Source: Silicimonas sp.
GTDB lineage: Bacteria > Pseudomonadota > Alphaproteobacteria > Rhodobacterales > Rhodobacteraceae
Length of the DNA stretch: 41,309 bases
Assembly (NCBI GenBank): GCA_025800205.1
Contig: JAOXSD010000071.1
Location: forward strand, 1-41,309
Reading direction: 5' to 3'
Shown here: one piece after another, positions 33,172-41,309 of the stretch
How positions within the stretch are numbered: the stretch's first letter is position 1
How the letters are laid out: the number at the start of each line of letters is the position of its first letter
Notes under the pieces: generated by a model
The model's input: only the letters and a program-made list of their open reading frames with translations
Told to the model about the DNA's origin: nothing
Databases searched by the model: none
Translations under genes and position numbers: made by a program

Positions 33172-34392
33172 ATGAACGCCCAGGACCGGATCAAACCCAA
33201 GGACGCCCCCGGATTGTCGCGCTTTGACTGGGAGGATCCGTTCCGCCTGGTCGACCAGTTGAGCGAAGATGAGCGCATGCTGGCCGAAGCCGCCCGTGCC
33301 TTTGCCACCGACCGGCTGGCGACCCGGGTGAAGGCGGCCTATGCCAATGAAACCGTGGAACCCGAGGTGTTTGCCGAAATGGGCGCCGCCGGGCTTCTGG
33401 GCGTGACCACGCCCGAGCAATACGGCGGGCTGGGGGCCGGCTATGTGACCTATGGTCTGGTGGCGCGCGAGATCGAACGCATCGATTCGGGGTACCGGTC
33501 GATGATGTCCGTGCAATCCTCGCTGGTGATGTATCCGATCTATGCCTATGGCTCCGATGAACAGCGGCAGAAATACCTGCCCGGCCTCGCGGCGGGCGAG
33601 TTGATCGGCTGTTTCGGCCTGACCGAACCCGATGCGGGCTCGGATCCCGGCGGCATGAAGACCCGCGCCGAAAAGACCGAGGGCGGTTACCGTCTGAACG
33701 GCTCCAAGATGTGGATCTCCAACGCGCCGATCGCCGATGTCTTCGTGGTCTGGGCCAAATCCGACGCCCATGGCGGCAAGATCCGCGGCTTTGTGCTGGA
33801 GAAGGGCACCAAGGGGCTGAGCGCGCCCAAGATCATGGGCAAGCAGAGCCTGCGCGCCTCGGTCACCGGCGAGATCGTGCTGGAAAATGTCGAAGTGGGG
33901 GAAGAGGCGCTGCTGCCCCATGTGGAGGGTCTCAAGGGCCCGTTCGGCTGCCTCAACCGCGCCCGCTACGGCATCGCCTGGGGCGTGATGGGCGCCGCCG
34001 AGGCCTGTTGGCAGGCGGCGCGGCAATACGGGCTCGACCGCAAGCAATTCGGCAAACCGCTGGCGCAGACCCAGCTCTTCCAGAAGAAACTGGCCGATAT
34101 GCAGACCGAGATTGCTCTGGGCCTGCAGGCCGCCTTGCGCGTGGGCCGTCTGATGGACGAAAGCCAAGGTGCGCCCGAGATGATCTCGATCATCAAGCGG
34201 AACAATTGCGGCAAGGCGCTGGATATTGCGCGGATGGCCCGCGACATGCATGGCGGTAACGGGATTTCCGAGGATTTTCAGGTCATTCGCCACATGATGA
34301 ACCTGGAGACGGTGAACACCTACGAGGGCACCCATGATGTGCACGCGCTGATTCTGGGCCGGGCCCAGACCGGCTTGCAGGCGTTTTTCTGA
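33172..34392 (+). CDS. gcdH: Glutaryl-CoA dehydrogenase
   Basis: 406 residues. The acyl-CoA dehydrogenase fold has [45 protein letters not shown] in outline, [52 protein letters not shown], and the catalytic Glu in [16 protein letters not shown] near residue 385. The [15 protein letters not shown] segment and the [22 protein letters not shown] helix are those of GCDH, which turns glutaryl-CoA into crotonyl-CoA in lysine and tryptophan breakdown. AGGAG lies just before ATG 33172. It stands alone, without the glutaryl-CoA ligase or regulator often seen beside it. Confidence 0.95.
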   Translation: MNAQDRIKPKDAPGLSRFDWEDPFRLVDQLSEDERMLAEAARAFATDRLATRVKAAYANETVEPEVFAEMGAAGLLGVTTPEQYGGLGAGYVTYGLVAREIERIDSGYRSMMSVQSSLVMYPIYAYGSDEQRQKYLPGLAAGELIGCFGLTEPDAGSDPGGMKTRAEKTEGGYRLNGSKMWISNAPIADVFVVWAKSDAHGGKIRGFVLEKGTKGLSAPKIMGKQSLRASVTGEIVLENVEVGEEALLPHVEGLKGPFGCLNRARYGIAWGVMGAAEACWQAARQYGLDRKQFGKPLAQTQLFQKKLADMQTEIALGLQAALRVGRLMDESQGAPEMISIIKRNNCGKALDIARMARDMHGGNGISEDFQVIRHMMNLETVNTYEGTHDVHALILGRAQTGLQAFF

Positions 34393-34398
34393 TCCAAT

Positions 34399-34428
34399 GG
34401 GGTGAAGGCGGGGAACCGCCTTCACCCT
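34399..34428. terminator. Hairpin between gcdH and the small membrane protein
   Basis: A perfect stem of at least 12 bases (GGGTGAAGGCGG against CCGCCTTCACCC, loop GGAA) in the 40 bases between two convergent stops. It has no U run, but its position suggests a shared end for both transcripts. Confidence 0.65.
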
Positions 34429-34432
34429 GCAA

Positions 34433-34690
34433 TCACGGCGTCTCTTTCGACGTCTCCGGCGCCCTGGCCTGCGCGCGCCTGTCGGCAAAGACAATCAGCA
34501 GGATGCCCGCAACGGTCGTCAGCCCGGCAAATCCAAGGGCAACGGCGCCCCAGATAACCCAGATGCCGATCGCCGCCATCTGATATCCCGCGCCCCAGAT
34601 TTCGATCTGCCAAAGATGGTATCCATAGGCCACGACCCCAATGATGGCCGCCGGCCCTGCGAATAAGAGGGTGATTCCAAATATCTTCAT
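34433..34690 (-). CDS. Small membrane protein, 85 aa
   Basis: Three hydrophobic segments, near residues 3-22, 37-48 and 50-68, end in a charged cytoplasmic-looking tail (ADRRAQARAPETSKETP). No family recognised. It lies downstream of aroB on the same strand with 73 bases between, so it may be read through from aroK-aroB. The ribosome site is weak, and an overlapping alternative frame (34422-34697) was rejected because it lacks membrane character. Confidence 0.6.
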   Translation of the reverse strand: MKIFGITLLFAGPAAIIGVVAYGYHLWQIEIWGAGYQMAAIGIWVIWGAVALGFAGLTTVAGILLIVFADRRAQARAPETSKETP

Positions 34691-34763
34691 GGTTCAAGTG
34701 GGTTAGTCGGAAAATGTGGCGCCATCTTGACCGCCCCGAAATGACAGGGCGGTGGGCCGGGGC

Positions 34764-35879
34764 TCAGCGGGTGGCAAGCCCGTCGGCCAGCACGCCGCGC
34801 AGCGCGTCGAGCGAAATCTCCGACGTCACGAAAGCCTCGCCGATGCCACGCGCCAGGATCATCCGAAGGGCGCCATCGACCACCTTCTTGTCCTGACCCA
34901 TCAGGTCGATCAGCGCATCGGCCCCGGGCAGGTCGCCGGGGATGTCCGCCAGATCGCATTTCATTCCCATCGCCTTCAGATGCGCCCGCACCCGGCTTGG
35001 GTCTTCCTGGGAACAGAGCCCCATCCGGGCCGACATCTCGAAGGCGAGCGCGCAGCCGACCGCCACACCTTCCCCATGGAGCAGTCGGTCGGAATAGCCG
35101 GTGGCGGCCTCGAGCGCGTGACAGAAAGTGTGGCCCAGGTTCAAAAGCGCCCGGTCGCCCTGTTCGGTCTCGTCGCGGGCGACGATGTCTGCCTTCATCT
35201 CGACCGAGCGTTTGACCGCATGGGCGCGCGCGGCCCCATCCCCCGCGGCCAGCTTCGGGCCGTTTTCCTCCAGCCAGGTGAAGAACGCCGCATCCCCCAG
35301 AAGGCCGTATTTCACCACCTCGCCGTAGCCTGCAAGAAAATCGCGCGGTGTCAGGGTGTCCAGCACCCCGATATCGGCCAGCACCAGGGCGGGCTGGTGA
35401 AAGGCGCCGATCAGGTTCTTGCCGGCCGGAGAATTGATTGCGGTCTTGCCGCCCACGGAGCTGTCGACCTGGGCCAGAAGCGAGGTGGGGATCTGCACGA
35501 AGCGAATGCCGCGCCGCAGGATCGCGGCGGCAAAACCACCCAGATCACCGATCACCCCGCCGCCCAGGGCGATCATCACGTCATTGCGTTCGATCCGTTC
35601 GGCCAAAAGCCATTCCACCGATTGTTCGAGGTGGGCCCAGCTTTTGGTCGCCTCGCCGGCGGGCAGCGCGAGGGCGGTGCTTTCGATTCCACCGGCGGTC
35701 AGCACGTCGCGAAGCGGTGCCAGATGTTTGGCGGCCACGGTGTCATCGGTCAGGATTGCCACCCGTTTGCGGTGCAGCACCGGGCCGATCTCGGCGCCCG
35801 CATTGGCCAGAAGCCCGGCACCCACCCGCACGTCATAGCTGCGCGTTCCCAGGGGCACGTGGATCGTCTCGACACTCAT
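34764..35879 (-). CDS. aroB: 3-dehydroquinate synthase
   Basis: 371 residues. NAD-binding and active-site motifs are present: ALGGGVIGDLGGFAAAILRRGI, FVQIPTSLLAQVDSSVGGKTAIN, KNLIGAFHQP, the catalytic Lys in GYGEVVKYGLL, and zinc-binding NLGHTFCHALE and LLHGEGVAVG. It makes 3-dehydroquinate, the second step of the shikimate pathway. The ATG at 35879 overlaps the aroK stop by four bases; the frame continues upstream inside aroK but is not coding there. Confidence 0.96.
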   Translation of the reverse strand: MSVETIHVPLGTRSYDVRVGAGLLANAGAEIGPVLHRKRVAILTDDTVAAKHLAPLRDVLTAGGIESTALALPAGEATKSWAHLEQSVEWLLAERIERNDVMIALGGGVIGDLGGFAAAILRRGIRFVQIPTSLLAQVDSSVGGKTAINSPAGKNLIGAFHQPALVLADIGVLDTLTPRDFLAGYGEVVKYGLLGDAAFFTWLEENGPKLAAGDGAARAHAVKRSVEMKADIVARDETEQGDRALLNLGHTFCHALEAATGYSDRLLHGEGVAVGCALAFEMSARMGLCSQEDPSRVRAHLKAMGMKCDLADIPGDLPGADALIDLMGQDKKVVDGALRMILARGIGEAFVTSEISLDALRGVLADGLATR

Positions 35880-36445
35880 GTGGTTTTCTCCAGAACATCC
35901 GGGCGGCTCAACAGGGCCTCGGCCACCCGCGCGGTCATATCTTCGATGGTGAATTCGGGCTGGGCATCGACCACCAGATCGGCCAGCCCGTAGACCGGAT
36001 CCCGGGCGGCCTGGATCTCGGCCAGGGTGGCGCGCGGATCGTCGGTCATCAGAAGCGGGCGGGTGGTCTTGTGCTTGACCCGGTCCCAAAGCAGATCGAG
36101 ATCGGCGCGCAGCCAGACGGAAATCCCGCGCTCATGGATCATCGCGCGGTTTTCCTCGCGTAGAAAAGCACCGCCGCCAGTGGACAGAATGCTCGGCGTG
36201 CCATCCAGCAACCGCCCGATCACCTGGGTCTCCCGGTCGCGAAAGAACGCCTCGCCATAACCTTCGAAAATCTCCGCGATGCTCGCATTGGCGGCCGCCA
36301 CGATCTCGCTGTCACTGTCGAGGAATTCCACCCCCAGATGCCGCGCCAGCGCGGTGCCGATGGCGGTCTTGCCCGCCCCCATCATGCCCACCATGGCCAC
36401 GGTTTTCTTCAATCTGAATGGCAAATCCGTCGCGTCCCGCATCAT
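35876..36445 (-). CDS. aroK: Shikimate kinase
   Basis: 189 residues from ATG 36445 (ATG 36442 and a TTG at 36466 are alternatives). Walker A GMMGAGKTAIG, the shikimate-binding DSDSEIV, FRDRE and STGGGAFL, and the lid region KTTRPLLM identify the enzyme, which phosphorylates shikimate. It is coupled to aroB, the usual alphaproteobacterial pairing. It is divergent from the 44-aa membrane protein. Confidence 0.95.
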   Translation of the reverse strand: MMRDATDLPFRLKKTVAMVGMMGAGKTAIGTALARHLGVEFLDSDSEIVAAANASIAEIFEGYGEAFFRDRETQVIGRLLDGTPSILSTGGGAFLREENRAMIHERGISVWLRADLDLLWDRVKHKTTRPLLMTDDPRATLAEIQAARDPVYGLADLVVDAQPEFTIEDMTARVAEALLSRPDVLEKTT

Positions 36446-36579
36446 CTTCCCGGCCCGCCCCGTCAATGGCGTGATCTTCCTGAAAAGACCAGTTATAAAT
36501 CACCCAAGACCCGCGAAAGCGTGGCAATGTGCCGGGGCAGATCGGTGCGCAAACGGCTGAGGCAAAGGGTAAATTTGAG

Positions 36580-36714
36580 ATGATGCGACTTCTGAAGCTC
36601 CTGTTCCTTCTTGCCGTCCTTCTGGGCGCTGCGGTGCTGGGCTATGCCTATATCGGCGATCTGAGCCCCGAGCAGAGCGATGTGAGCGAACCGGTTGACC
36701 TGGATGGCTCTTAA
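36580..36714 (+). CDS. Single-pass membrane peptide, 44 aa
   Basis: MMRLLKLLFLLAVLLGAAVL followed by an acidic tail (GDLSPEQSDVSEPVDLDGS). Two adjacent ATGs (36580, 36583) follow an AAGGG tract. I recall small proteins of this form upstream of xerD in related genomes, without a known role. Its 3' end overlaps the start of the next gene by 11 bases, so the pair is coupled. Confidence 0.6.
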   Translation: MMRLLKLLFLLAVLLGAAVLGYAYIGDLSPEQSDVSEPVDLDGS

Positions 36715-38224
36715 ACGGGCGGTTTTCTGCTGGGCGCTGGGGGGCAGCGCCGCTTTGGCCGAGGCGCCCCTGTCGGCGATCGACTGGCTGTCCGATTCGA
36801 TTGATGCGCCGGTGGTCGAAATGCCTGCGGCTCGCGATCCCCTCGCCATGCGGCCCGCCGAGGTCACGGTGCTGTCGCTGGATGCGCCGCTCCCTGATGC
36901 GGCCGGGCTGATCGACGGGCGCGATCTGGGGCTCGATCCGGGGCTTTGGGGGCAAAGTGCGGCCGCCGATCTGGCGCGCGGTCTGGCCGACCTGCCCGGG
37001 GCCGATGAGGCGCCGCCTTCGGTGCCGCGTTTCCTGCGCGATCTGCTGACCGCCCGGCTCGAGCCGCCTGTGGATGCGGTGCTGGACGATGCCTTCTACC
37101 TCGCCCGGATCGACCGGCTTTTGACCATGGGCCATCTCGCCCCGGCGGCGGCGCTGATCGAGGCGGCGGGGGCAGGGGAGCCCGAACGGTTCCGCCGCGC
37201 CTTCGACATCGCGCTCCTGAACGGCACCGAAACCGAGGCCTGCGGGATCATCGAGGCCACGCCCGATCTGTCGCCCACCTATCCGACCCGGATCTTCTGT
37301 CTGGCGCGGCTTGGCCAATGGGAGGTCGCGGCCCTCACCCTCGGCAATGCGGAGGCGCTGGGCATTCTGAGCGCCGAGGAGGACGCGCTCTTGCGCCATT
37401 TCCTTGACCCCGAGCTTTTCGAAGGTGATCCGCTGCCCGCAGCACCCCGCTTGCCGACGCCGCTTCTGTTCCGGCTGTTCGAGGCGGTGGGCGAACGGAT
37501 GCCCACGGACCCGCTGCCGGTGGCCTTCGCGGTGGCCGATCTTGACGGTACCCAGGGCTGGAAGGCGCGGCTCCATGCGATGGAGCGGCTGACGGCGGCG
37601 GAAGCACGGGATTTCGAGGCGCTGATCGAGGTGTTCTTCGAACGCAAACCGGCAGCCTCGGGCGGCATCTGGGAGCGGGTGGCGGCCCTGCAGGCGGTGG
37701 TGCCTGCGCTCAAACGCGGCCGCGCGGGGGAGGTCAGCCGGAGCCTGTCGGCGGCCTGGATCGCGGCGCGGCAGGGCGGCTACGAGGCGGCGTTTGCCCG
37801 CTGGGCGGCCCCGCGCCTCAAGGGGCTCGACCTGACCGGGGCGGCGCGCCACCTGGCCTTCGAGATGGCGCTTCTTGCCGGGCTGCCCGAGCAGGCCGCG
37901 CCCTTTGTCAATGACAGCGCCGAGGACCGGTTCCTTTTGGCATTGGCGCGCGGGCAGGGCAGCGCCAGCCCTGGCGCCGGGCAATTGCACCAGGCGGTCA
38001 GCCGGGGCATGGCGGCGCTTCAGGCGGGCGCCACATTCGAAGCGCTGCTGGCCGATGACCGGGCCGGGGAAGCGCTGTTGCGCGCGCTCAAGCATCTCAA
38101 ATATGGCGCGTCCGGCAATCCGCAAAGCCTGCAGAACGCCTTGACCTTGCTCAGAAAAATCGGGCTGGAGCCGCTGGCGCGTCAGATCGCGGTGGAACTG
38201 GTGCTGATGGAGGGGGCGGCATGA
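36704..38224 (+). CDS. Hypothetical secreted helical protein, 506 aa
   Basis: A signal peptide (MALKRAVFCWALGGSAALAEA) precedes a long Ala/Leu-rich body. Segments such as RIDRLLTMGHLAPAAALIEAAG, ALTLGNAEALGILSAEEDALL and YEAAFARWAAPRLKG look like paired antiparallel helices, perhaps TPR- or HEAT-like, but no exact repeat or family is recognised. ATG at 36704 lies at the signal peptide and overlaps the preceding small gene. Its stop overlaps the xerD ATG (ATGA). A periplasmic scaffold is an inference only. Confidence 0.75.
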   Translation: MALKRAVFCWALGGSAALAEAPLSAIDWLSDSIDAPVVEMPAARDPLAMRPAEVTVLSLDAPLPDAAGLIDGRDLGLDPGLWGQSAAADLARGLADLPGADEAPPSVPRFLRDLLTARLEPPVDAVLDDAFYLARIDRLLTMGHLAPAAALIEAAGAGEPERFRRAFDIALLNGTETEACGIIEATPDLSPTYPTRIFCLARLGQWEVAALTLGNAEALGILSAEEDALLRHFLDPELFEGDPLPAAPRLPTPLLFRLFEAVGERMPTDPLPVAFAVADLDGTQGWKARLHAMERLTAAEARDFEALIEVFFERKPAASGGIWERVAALQAVVPALKRGRAGEVSRSLSAAWIAARQGGYEAAFARWAAPRLKGLDLTGAARHLAFEMALLAGLPEQAAPFVNDSAEDRFLLALARGQGSASPGAGQLHQAVSRGMAALQAGATFEALLADDRAGEALLRALKHLKYGASGNPQSLQNALTLLRKIGLEPLARQIAVELVLMEGAA

Positions 38225-39153
38225 ACGGGGCCGACCAGATCGCCGCCTTTCTCGAGGCGCAGGCGGCGGAGCTTGATGCTTCGGAGAATACGCGGCTCGC
38301 CTATGCCCGTGATCTGAAGGATTTCGCCCTTTGGCTCGACCGGCACCGGATGGCGCTTTTGACCGTGTCGCAGGATCAGATCGAAAGCTATCTGATCGAT
38401 CTCGATGCGGCGGGGATGGCGCGGGCGACCCGGGCGCGGCGGCTGTCGGCGATCCGGCAATTCTACCGCTTTGCCTTCGAGGAGGGCTGGCGCAGCGACA
38501 ATCCGGCGGTGCGGATCAAGGGGCCGGCCAAGGAAAAACGCCTGCCCAAGACCCTGAGCGAAGGCGAGGTCGAGCGCCTGCTTGACGCTGCCCGCAGCCT
38601 GGGGCGGCCCGGCGACCGCCTGCGCAACACCTGCCTGATGGAGGTGCTCTATGCCACCGGGCTGCGGGTGACCGAACTGGTTTCGCTGCCGGTGGCGGCG
38701 GCGCGCGGCGATCCCCGGATGCTTCTTGTGCGCGGCAAGGGCGGCAAGGAACGGATGGTGCCGCTTTCGGCCCCTGCGCGTACCGCATTGAGCGACTGGC
38801 TCGCCCATCGCGACGCGGGCGAGGCCGAGGCCGAACGCGCCAAAGGCACCCCGCCGTCGCGCTTTCTTTTTCCCTCGCGCGGCAAGTCGGGCCACCTGAC
38901 CCGGCACAGATTCTATTTGCTGATCAAAGAGTTATCGGTGGCCGCCGGGGTTTCCCCCGACCAGGTCACGCCCCACACCCTGCGCCACGCTTTCGCCACC
39001 CACCTGCTGTCCCGCGGCGCCGACCTGCGCGCCATCCAGACCCTGCTGGGCCATGCGGACGTGGCCACGACCGAGATCTACACCCATGTGCTGGAAGACC
39101 GGCTGAAGGAGCTGGTGCTCGATCACCACCCGCTGGCGCGGGAGGAGGGGTAG
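38221..39153 (+). CDS. xerD: Site-specific tyrosine recombinase XerD
   Basis: 310 residues. The N-terminal SAM-like DNA-binding domain (ENTRLAYARDLKDFALWL; RLSAIRQFYRFAFEEGW) is followed by the catalytic domain with LYATGLRVTELVSL (first Arg), VRGKGGKERMVPL (Lys), TPHTLRHAFATHLLSRGADLRAIQTLLGHAD (His-x-x-Arg and His) and TEIYTHV (nucleophile Tyr). With XerC it resolves chromosome dimers at dif. It is a core gene and not an integrase of the AT-rich segment that follows, although that segment begins just after it. Confidence 0.95.
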   Translation: MNGADQIAAFLEAQAAELDASENTRLAYARDLKDFALWLDRHRMALLTVSQDQIESYLIDLDAAGMARATRARRLSAIRQFYRFAFEEGWRSDNPAVRIKGPAKEKRLPKTLSEGEVERLLDAARSLGRPGDRLRNTCLMEVLYATGLRVTELVSLPVAAARGDPRMLLVRGKGGKERMVPLSAPARTALSDWLAHRDAGEAEAERAKGTPPSRFLFPSRGKSGHLTRHRFYLLIKELSVAAGVSPDQVTPHTLRHAFATHLLSRGADLRAIQTLLGHADVATTEIYTHVLEDRLKELVLDHHPLAREEG

Positions 39154-39263
39154 GGGAGTGGTTTGGGAAAGGCGAAGAGCGCGTTTTTCGACGTGTGCGC
39201 CGACCATCCTAGAAAGCTGCGCTATTCCAGATTAGCAAACTAAGTGCTTAATGAAGAACGTTT

Positions 39264-40267
39264 TCACCACGTTCCGTTCATCGCCTTGGCAGCCTTCTCT
39301 TCGTCTAATTTGACAATGAATTCCCCATTGGAAAAACTGTAGGAGACCACGTCTTTGGATATAAAGTAGTTAAAGTCTTGGTGGCGAATTAGCACTAACT
39401 CAAAGCTAGGTGAAAATTCCTCCAAAATCTCTTCAGGCCTAGAGGGGAGTGAAATTGATGATTCGTCAATATTTTGCTGAAACGCTGGAAAAGCATTGAA
39501 TGTTGGATGTGAGGAATCTCCCAGAATTGAAATTATGTGGAGCGAACCCCATTCAAACGGCACGCAGAAAATCAAGCGTTTCATTTGATAGCTGACTATA
39601 TCAAATCCGCCGTCATCTGCCAGCTCCGCCTCCGCTTCTATGTCGAGGACGAGATATGGAAGTCGGCGAAAGCCAGAAAGATCTGGAACCGCAATTTCGT
39701 ACGCGCCACCGAACATATTGGATTGGAAATTTGAATCGAGAAAGTCTTGTCTGATTAGCCACCCGAGAGTTGAACCTGTCAAAGACAAGATGTTGGCATT
39801 GCTTTTAGGATCAGCATTTAACAGCAGCTTTTCCAGAATTTTCGCGCCGCTTCCACTATAGGAAATGGTAAATTGGCCTATCGAAGCTCTATTGCAATAT
39901 GATTCAGAGTTTGTGAAGTGATCACCTTTTCGAATTGAATATATGAATGATTCGCTCTTGTGTTTTCCTTTATAGTGGTAGTCTAGAAAGCTTTGGAAGT
40001 CTTCGATAGAGTCATAGCCACGAAGAATGTCGTCCGCGACGGAAATTATTTTTCCTGAAATCCAGATCCCATGATGAATGCGCGATCATTCATCATCATT
40101 TTGGATGCTAGGCCATGTCCAAAAGTGAAGCTCTCAGCTCCGGAACCAAAATGGATTGGAAATTTGCTTTCAGAGAGATTTGATGCCTCGCCCAGAGACA
40201 CCAAGCAATCTGAAATGTAAATGGAGCCACCAGATCGATGATCAAAAATTTCAAGGATCAGCGTCAA
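39264..40267 (-). pseudogene. Frameshifted Ntn-hydrolase-like (HslV/proteasome-like) gene
   Basis: Two minus-strand frames join into one protein of about 334 residues if a single base is restored between 40046 and 40088. The first (start 40267, TTG, to about 40060) begins MTLILEIF, then GGSIYISDCLVSLGE and ends FIMGSG before hitting TAA at 40046. The second is open without a stop from about 40085 to 39264 and continues ISGKIISVADDILRGYDSIEDF, then SYSGSGAKILEKLLL. The opening (Met-Thr, then an SD followed by LVSLG), the GSG/GK turn and the later GSGA helix line up by eye with HslV, where Thr after Met is the nucleophile. That assignment is inference; the C-terminal 170 residues match nothing I know. 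The base composition is clearly AT-richer than the rest of the window. A sequencing error is possible instead of a real break. Confidence 0.6.
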
Positions 40268-40306
40268 GAGCGCAAATCTCGCTTCAAGTGAACTTCAACT
40301 CTCGTT

Positions 40307-41309
40307 TCACCCATCCATCTTCAACGCATTGATAAACGCTTCCTGCGGGATCTCCACCTTCCCGAACTGGCGCATCTTCTTCTTACCCGCCTTCTGCTTC
40401 TCCAGAAGCTTCCGCTTCCGGGTCGCGTCGCCACCGTAACATTTCGCCGTCACGTCCTTGCGCAAGGCCGAGAGCGTCTCCCGCGCGATCACCCGGCCGC
40501 CGATGGCCGCCTGGATCGGGATTTTGAACATGTGGCGGGGGATCAGGTCTTTCAGCTTTTCGCACATGGCGCGGCCGCGCATTTCGGCCCGGTCGCGGTG
40601 CACCATCATCGACAATGCATCGACCGGCTCCTCATTCACCAGCACCTGCATTTTCACAAGGAAATCCTCGCGATAGCCGGTCATCTGGTAATCGAAACTC
40701 GCATAACCCTTGGTGACGGATTTCAGCCGGTCGTAGAAATCGAACACCACCTCATTCAAGGGCAGATCATAGACCGCCATGGCGCGGCTGCCGGCATAGG
40801 TCAGGTCTTCCTGAATGCCGCGCCGGTCCTGGCAGAGTTTCAGCACATCACCCAGGAATTCGTCCGGCACCAGGATCGTCGCCTTGATGCGCGGTTCCTC
40901 GATATGGTCGACCAGCGACATATCCGGCATGTCGGCGGGGTTGTGCAGTTCGATCATCTCGCCGTCGCGCTGATAGACGTGATAGATCACCGATGGCGCG
41001 GTGGTGATCAGGTCGATCCCATATTCCCGCTCGATCCGGTCGCGGATCACTTCAAGATGCAAAAGCCCAAGGAACCCGCAGCGGAAGCCGAAACCGAGGG
41101 CGGCGGAGGTTTCCATCTCATAGGAAAAACTGGCGTCGTTCAGGGCCAGTTTCTCGATCGCCTCGCGCAGATCTTCGAACTCGGCATTGTCGACGGGGAA
41201 GAGGCCGCAGAACACCACCGGTTGCGCCGGTTTGAACCCGGGCAGCGGTTCGGCGGTCTGTTTCTTCTCATGGGTGATCGTGTCGCCCACCCGGGTGTCG
41301 CGCACCTGT
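40307..41309 (-). CDS. lepA: Elongation factor 4 (LepA), C-terminal part, cut by the window edge
   Basis: The last roughly 334 residues of about 600. Visible are [55 protein letters not shown] in outline, the EF-G-like domain V, and the LepA-specific C-terminal domain with [33 protein letters not shown] in outline. LepA is a ribosome-binding GTPase that back-translocates or helps initiation. The GTPase domain lies beyond the right edge. The AT-rich gene follows 39 bases downstream on the same strand. Confidence 0.96.
   Translation of the reverse strand, partial: QVRDTRVGDTITHEKKQTAEPLPGFKPAQPVVFCGLFPVDNAEFEDLREAIEKLALNDASFSYEMETSAALGFGFRCGFLGLLHLEVIRDRIEREYGIDLITTAPSVIYHVYQRDGEMIELHNPADMPDMSLVDHIEEPRIKATILVPDEFLGDVLKLCQDRRGIQEDLTYAGSRAMAVYDLPLNEVVFDFYDRLKSVTKGYASFDYQMTGYREDFLVKMQVLVNEEPVDALSMMVHRDRAEMRGRAMCEKLKDLIPRHMFKIPIQAAIGGRVIARETLSALRKDVTAKCYGGDATRKRKLLEKQKAGKKKMRQFGKVEIPQEAFINALKMDG

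Noticed and set aside
38221-39153. The tyrosine recombinase as the integrase of the AT-rich insert
   Set aside because: It has the length, motifs and GC content of the core XerD and is coupled to upstream chromosomal genes.
39537-39861. Plus-strand short frames within the AT-rich segment
   Set aside because: They overlap the longer minus-strand frame that reads continuously from about 40085 to 39264 and show no start signals.

Overview
The window is a 41.3 kb piece of a GC-rich alphaproteobacterial chromosome, most likely from the Rhodobacteraceae (Roseobacter-type). The grounds are gene content and local order: cysG next to a DUF2849 gene and an Lrp-type regulator, pheA divergent from a membrane-anchored cytochrome c, a complete yejABEF operon, proteins with VPxPP/VPxPA C-terminal sorting tails, and aroK-aroB close to xerD. 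A genus cannot be given from the sequence alone. No rRNA, tRNA, CRISPR array, insertion sequence or prophage was seen. The left edge looks like an assembly edge: 7 bases matching the 3' end of a common sequencing adapter, then a pentanucleotide repeat.

Layout. 0.2-2.8 kb: an FAD oxidoreductase divergent from mnmD (together resembling a split MnmC) and an EamA transporter. 2.9-4.0 kb: a GluR0-like ligand-gated channel with an unusual pore loop. 4.0-5.8 kb: a VOC protein and the lipid-transport pair mlaC/mlaA. 6.0-8.7 kb: a tightly coupled run of ridA, a glycerophosphodiester phosphodiesterase, a FemAB-like GNAT protein and a pterin dehydratase. 8.7-11.1 kb: Prx5-type peroxiredoxin divergent from a ferredoxin reductase, which overlaps rsmD. 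11.1-16.0 kb: an orphan histidine kinase, fpr, DUF2849, cysG and an Lrp regulator. The sulfite reductase and PAPS reductase genes usually found between DUF2849 and fpr are not there. 16.1-18.4 kb: a cytochrome P450 and a DUF808 membrane protein. 18.4-21.5 kb: a valine-catabolism operon (isobutyryl-CoA dehydrogenase, hibch, mmsB) without mmsA. 21.7-23.1 kb: two related secreted proteins with sorting tails.

23.2-28.9 kb: the yejABEF peptide importer. 29.1-30.5 kb: cytochrome c and prephenate dehydratase. 30.8-32.3 kb: two unrecognised envelope proteins, one a long Ala/Glu-rich LEA-like helix. 32.55-34.7 kb: infC, which very probably starts at ATC, then glutaryl-CoA dehydrogenase and a small membrane protein. 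34.8-39.2 kb: aroK-aroB, divergent from a coupled set of a 44-aa membrane peptide, a 506-aa secreted protein and xerD. 39.2-40.3 kb: an AT-rich segment holding a gene that reads through only with one frameshift; restored, it resembles an HslV/proteasome-like Ntn hydrolase. 40.3 kb to the end: the C-terminal part of lepA.

Most genes are housekeeping or catabolic and sit in short, translationally coupled operons (many ATGA or GTGA overlaps). The stretches most worth a second look are the frameshifted AT-rich gene, the channel with the altered filter, the gap in the sulfur-assimilation cluster, the infC start and the paired sorting-tail proteins.
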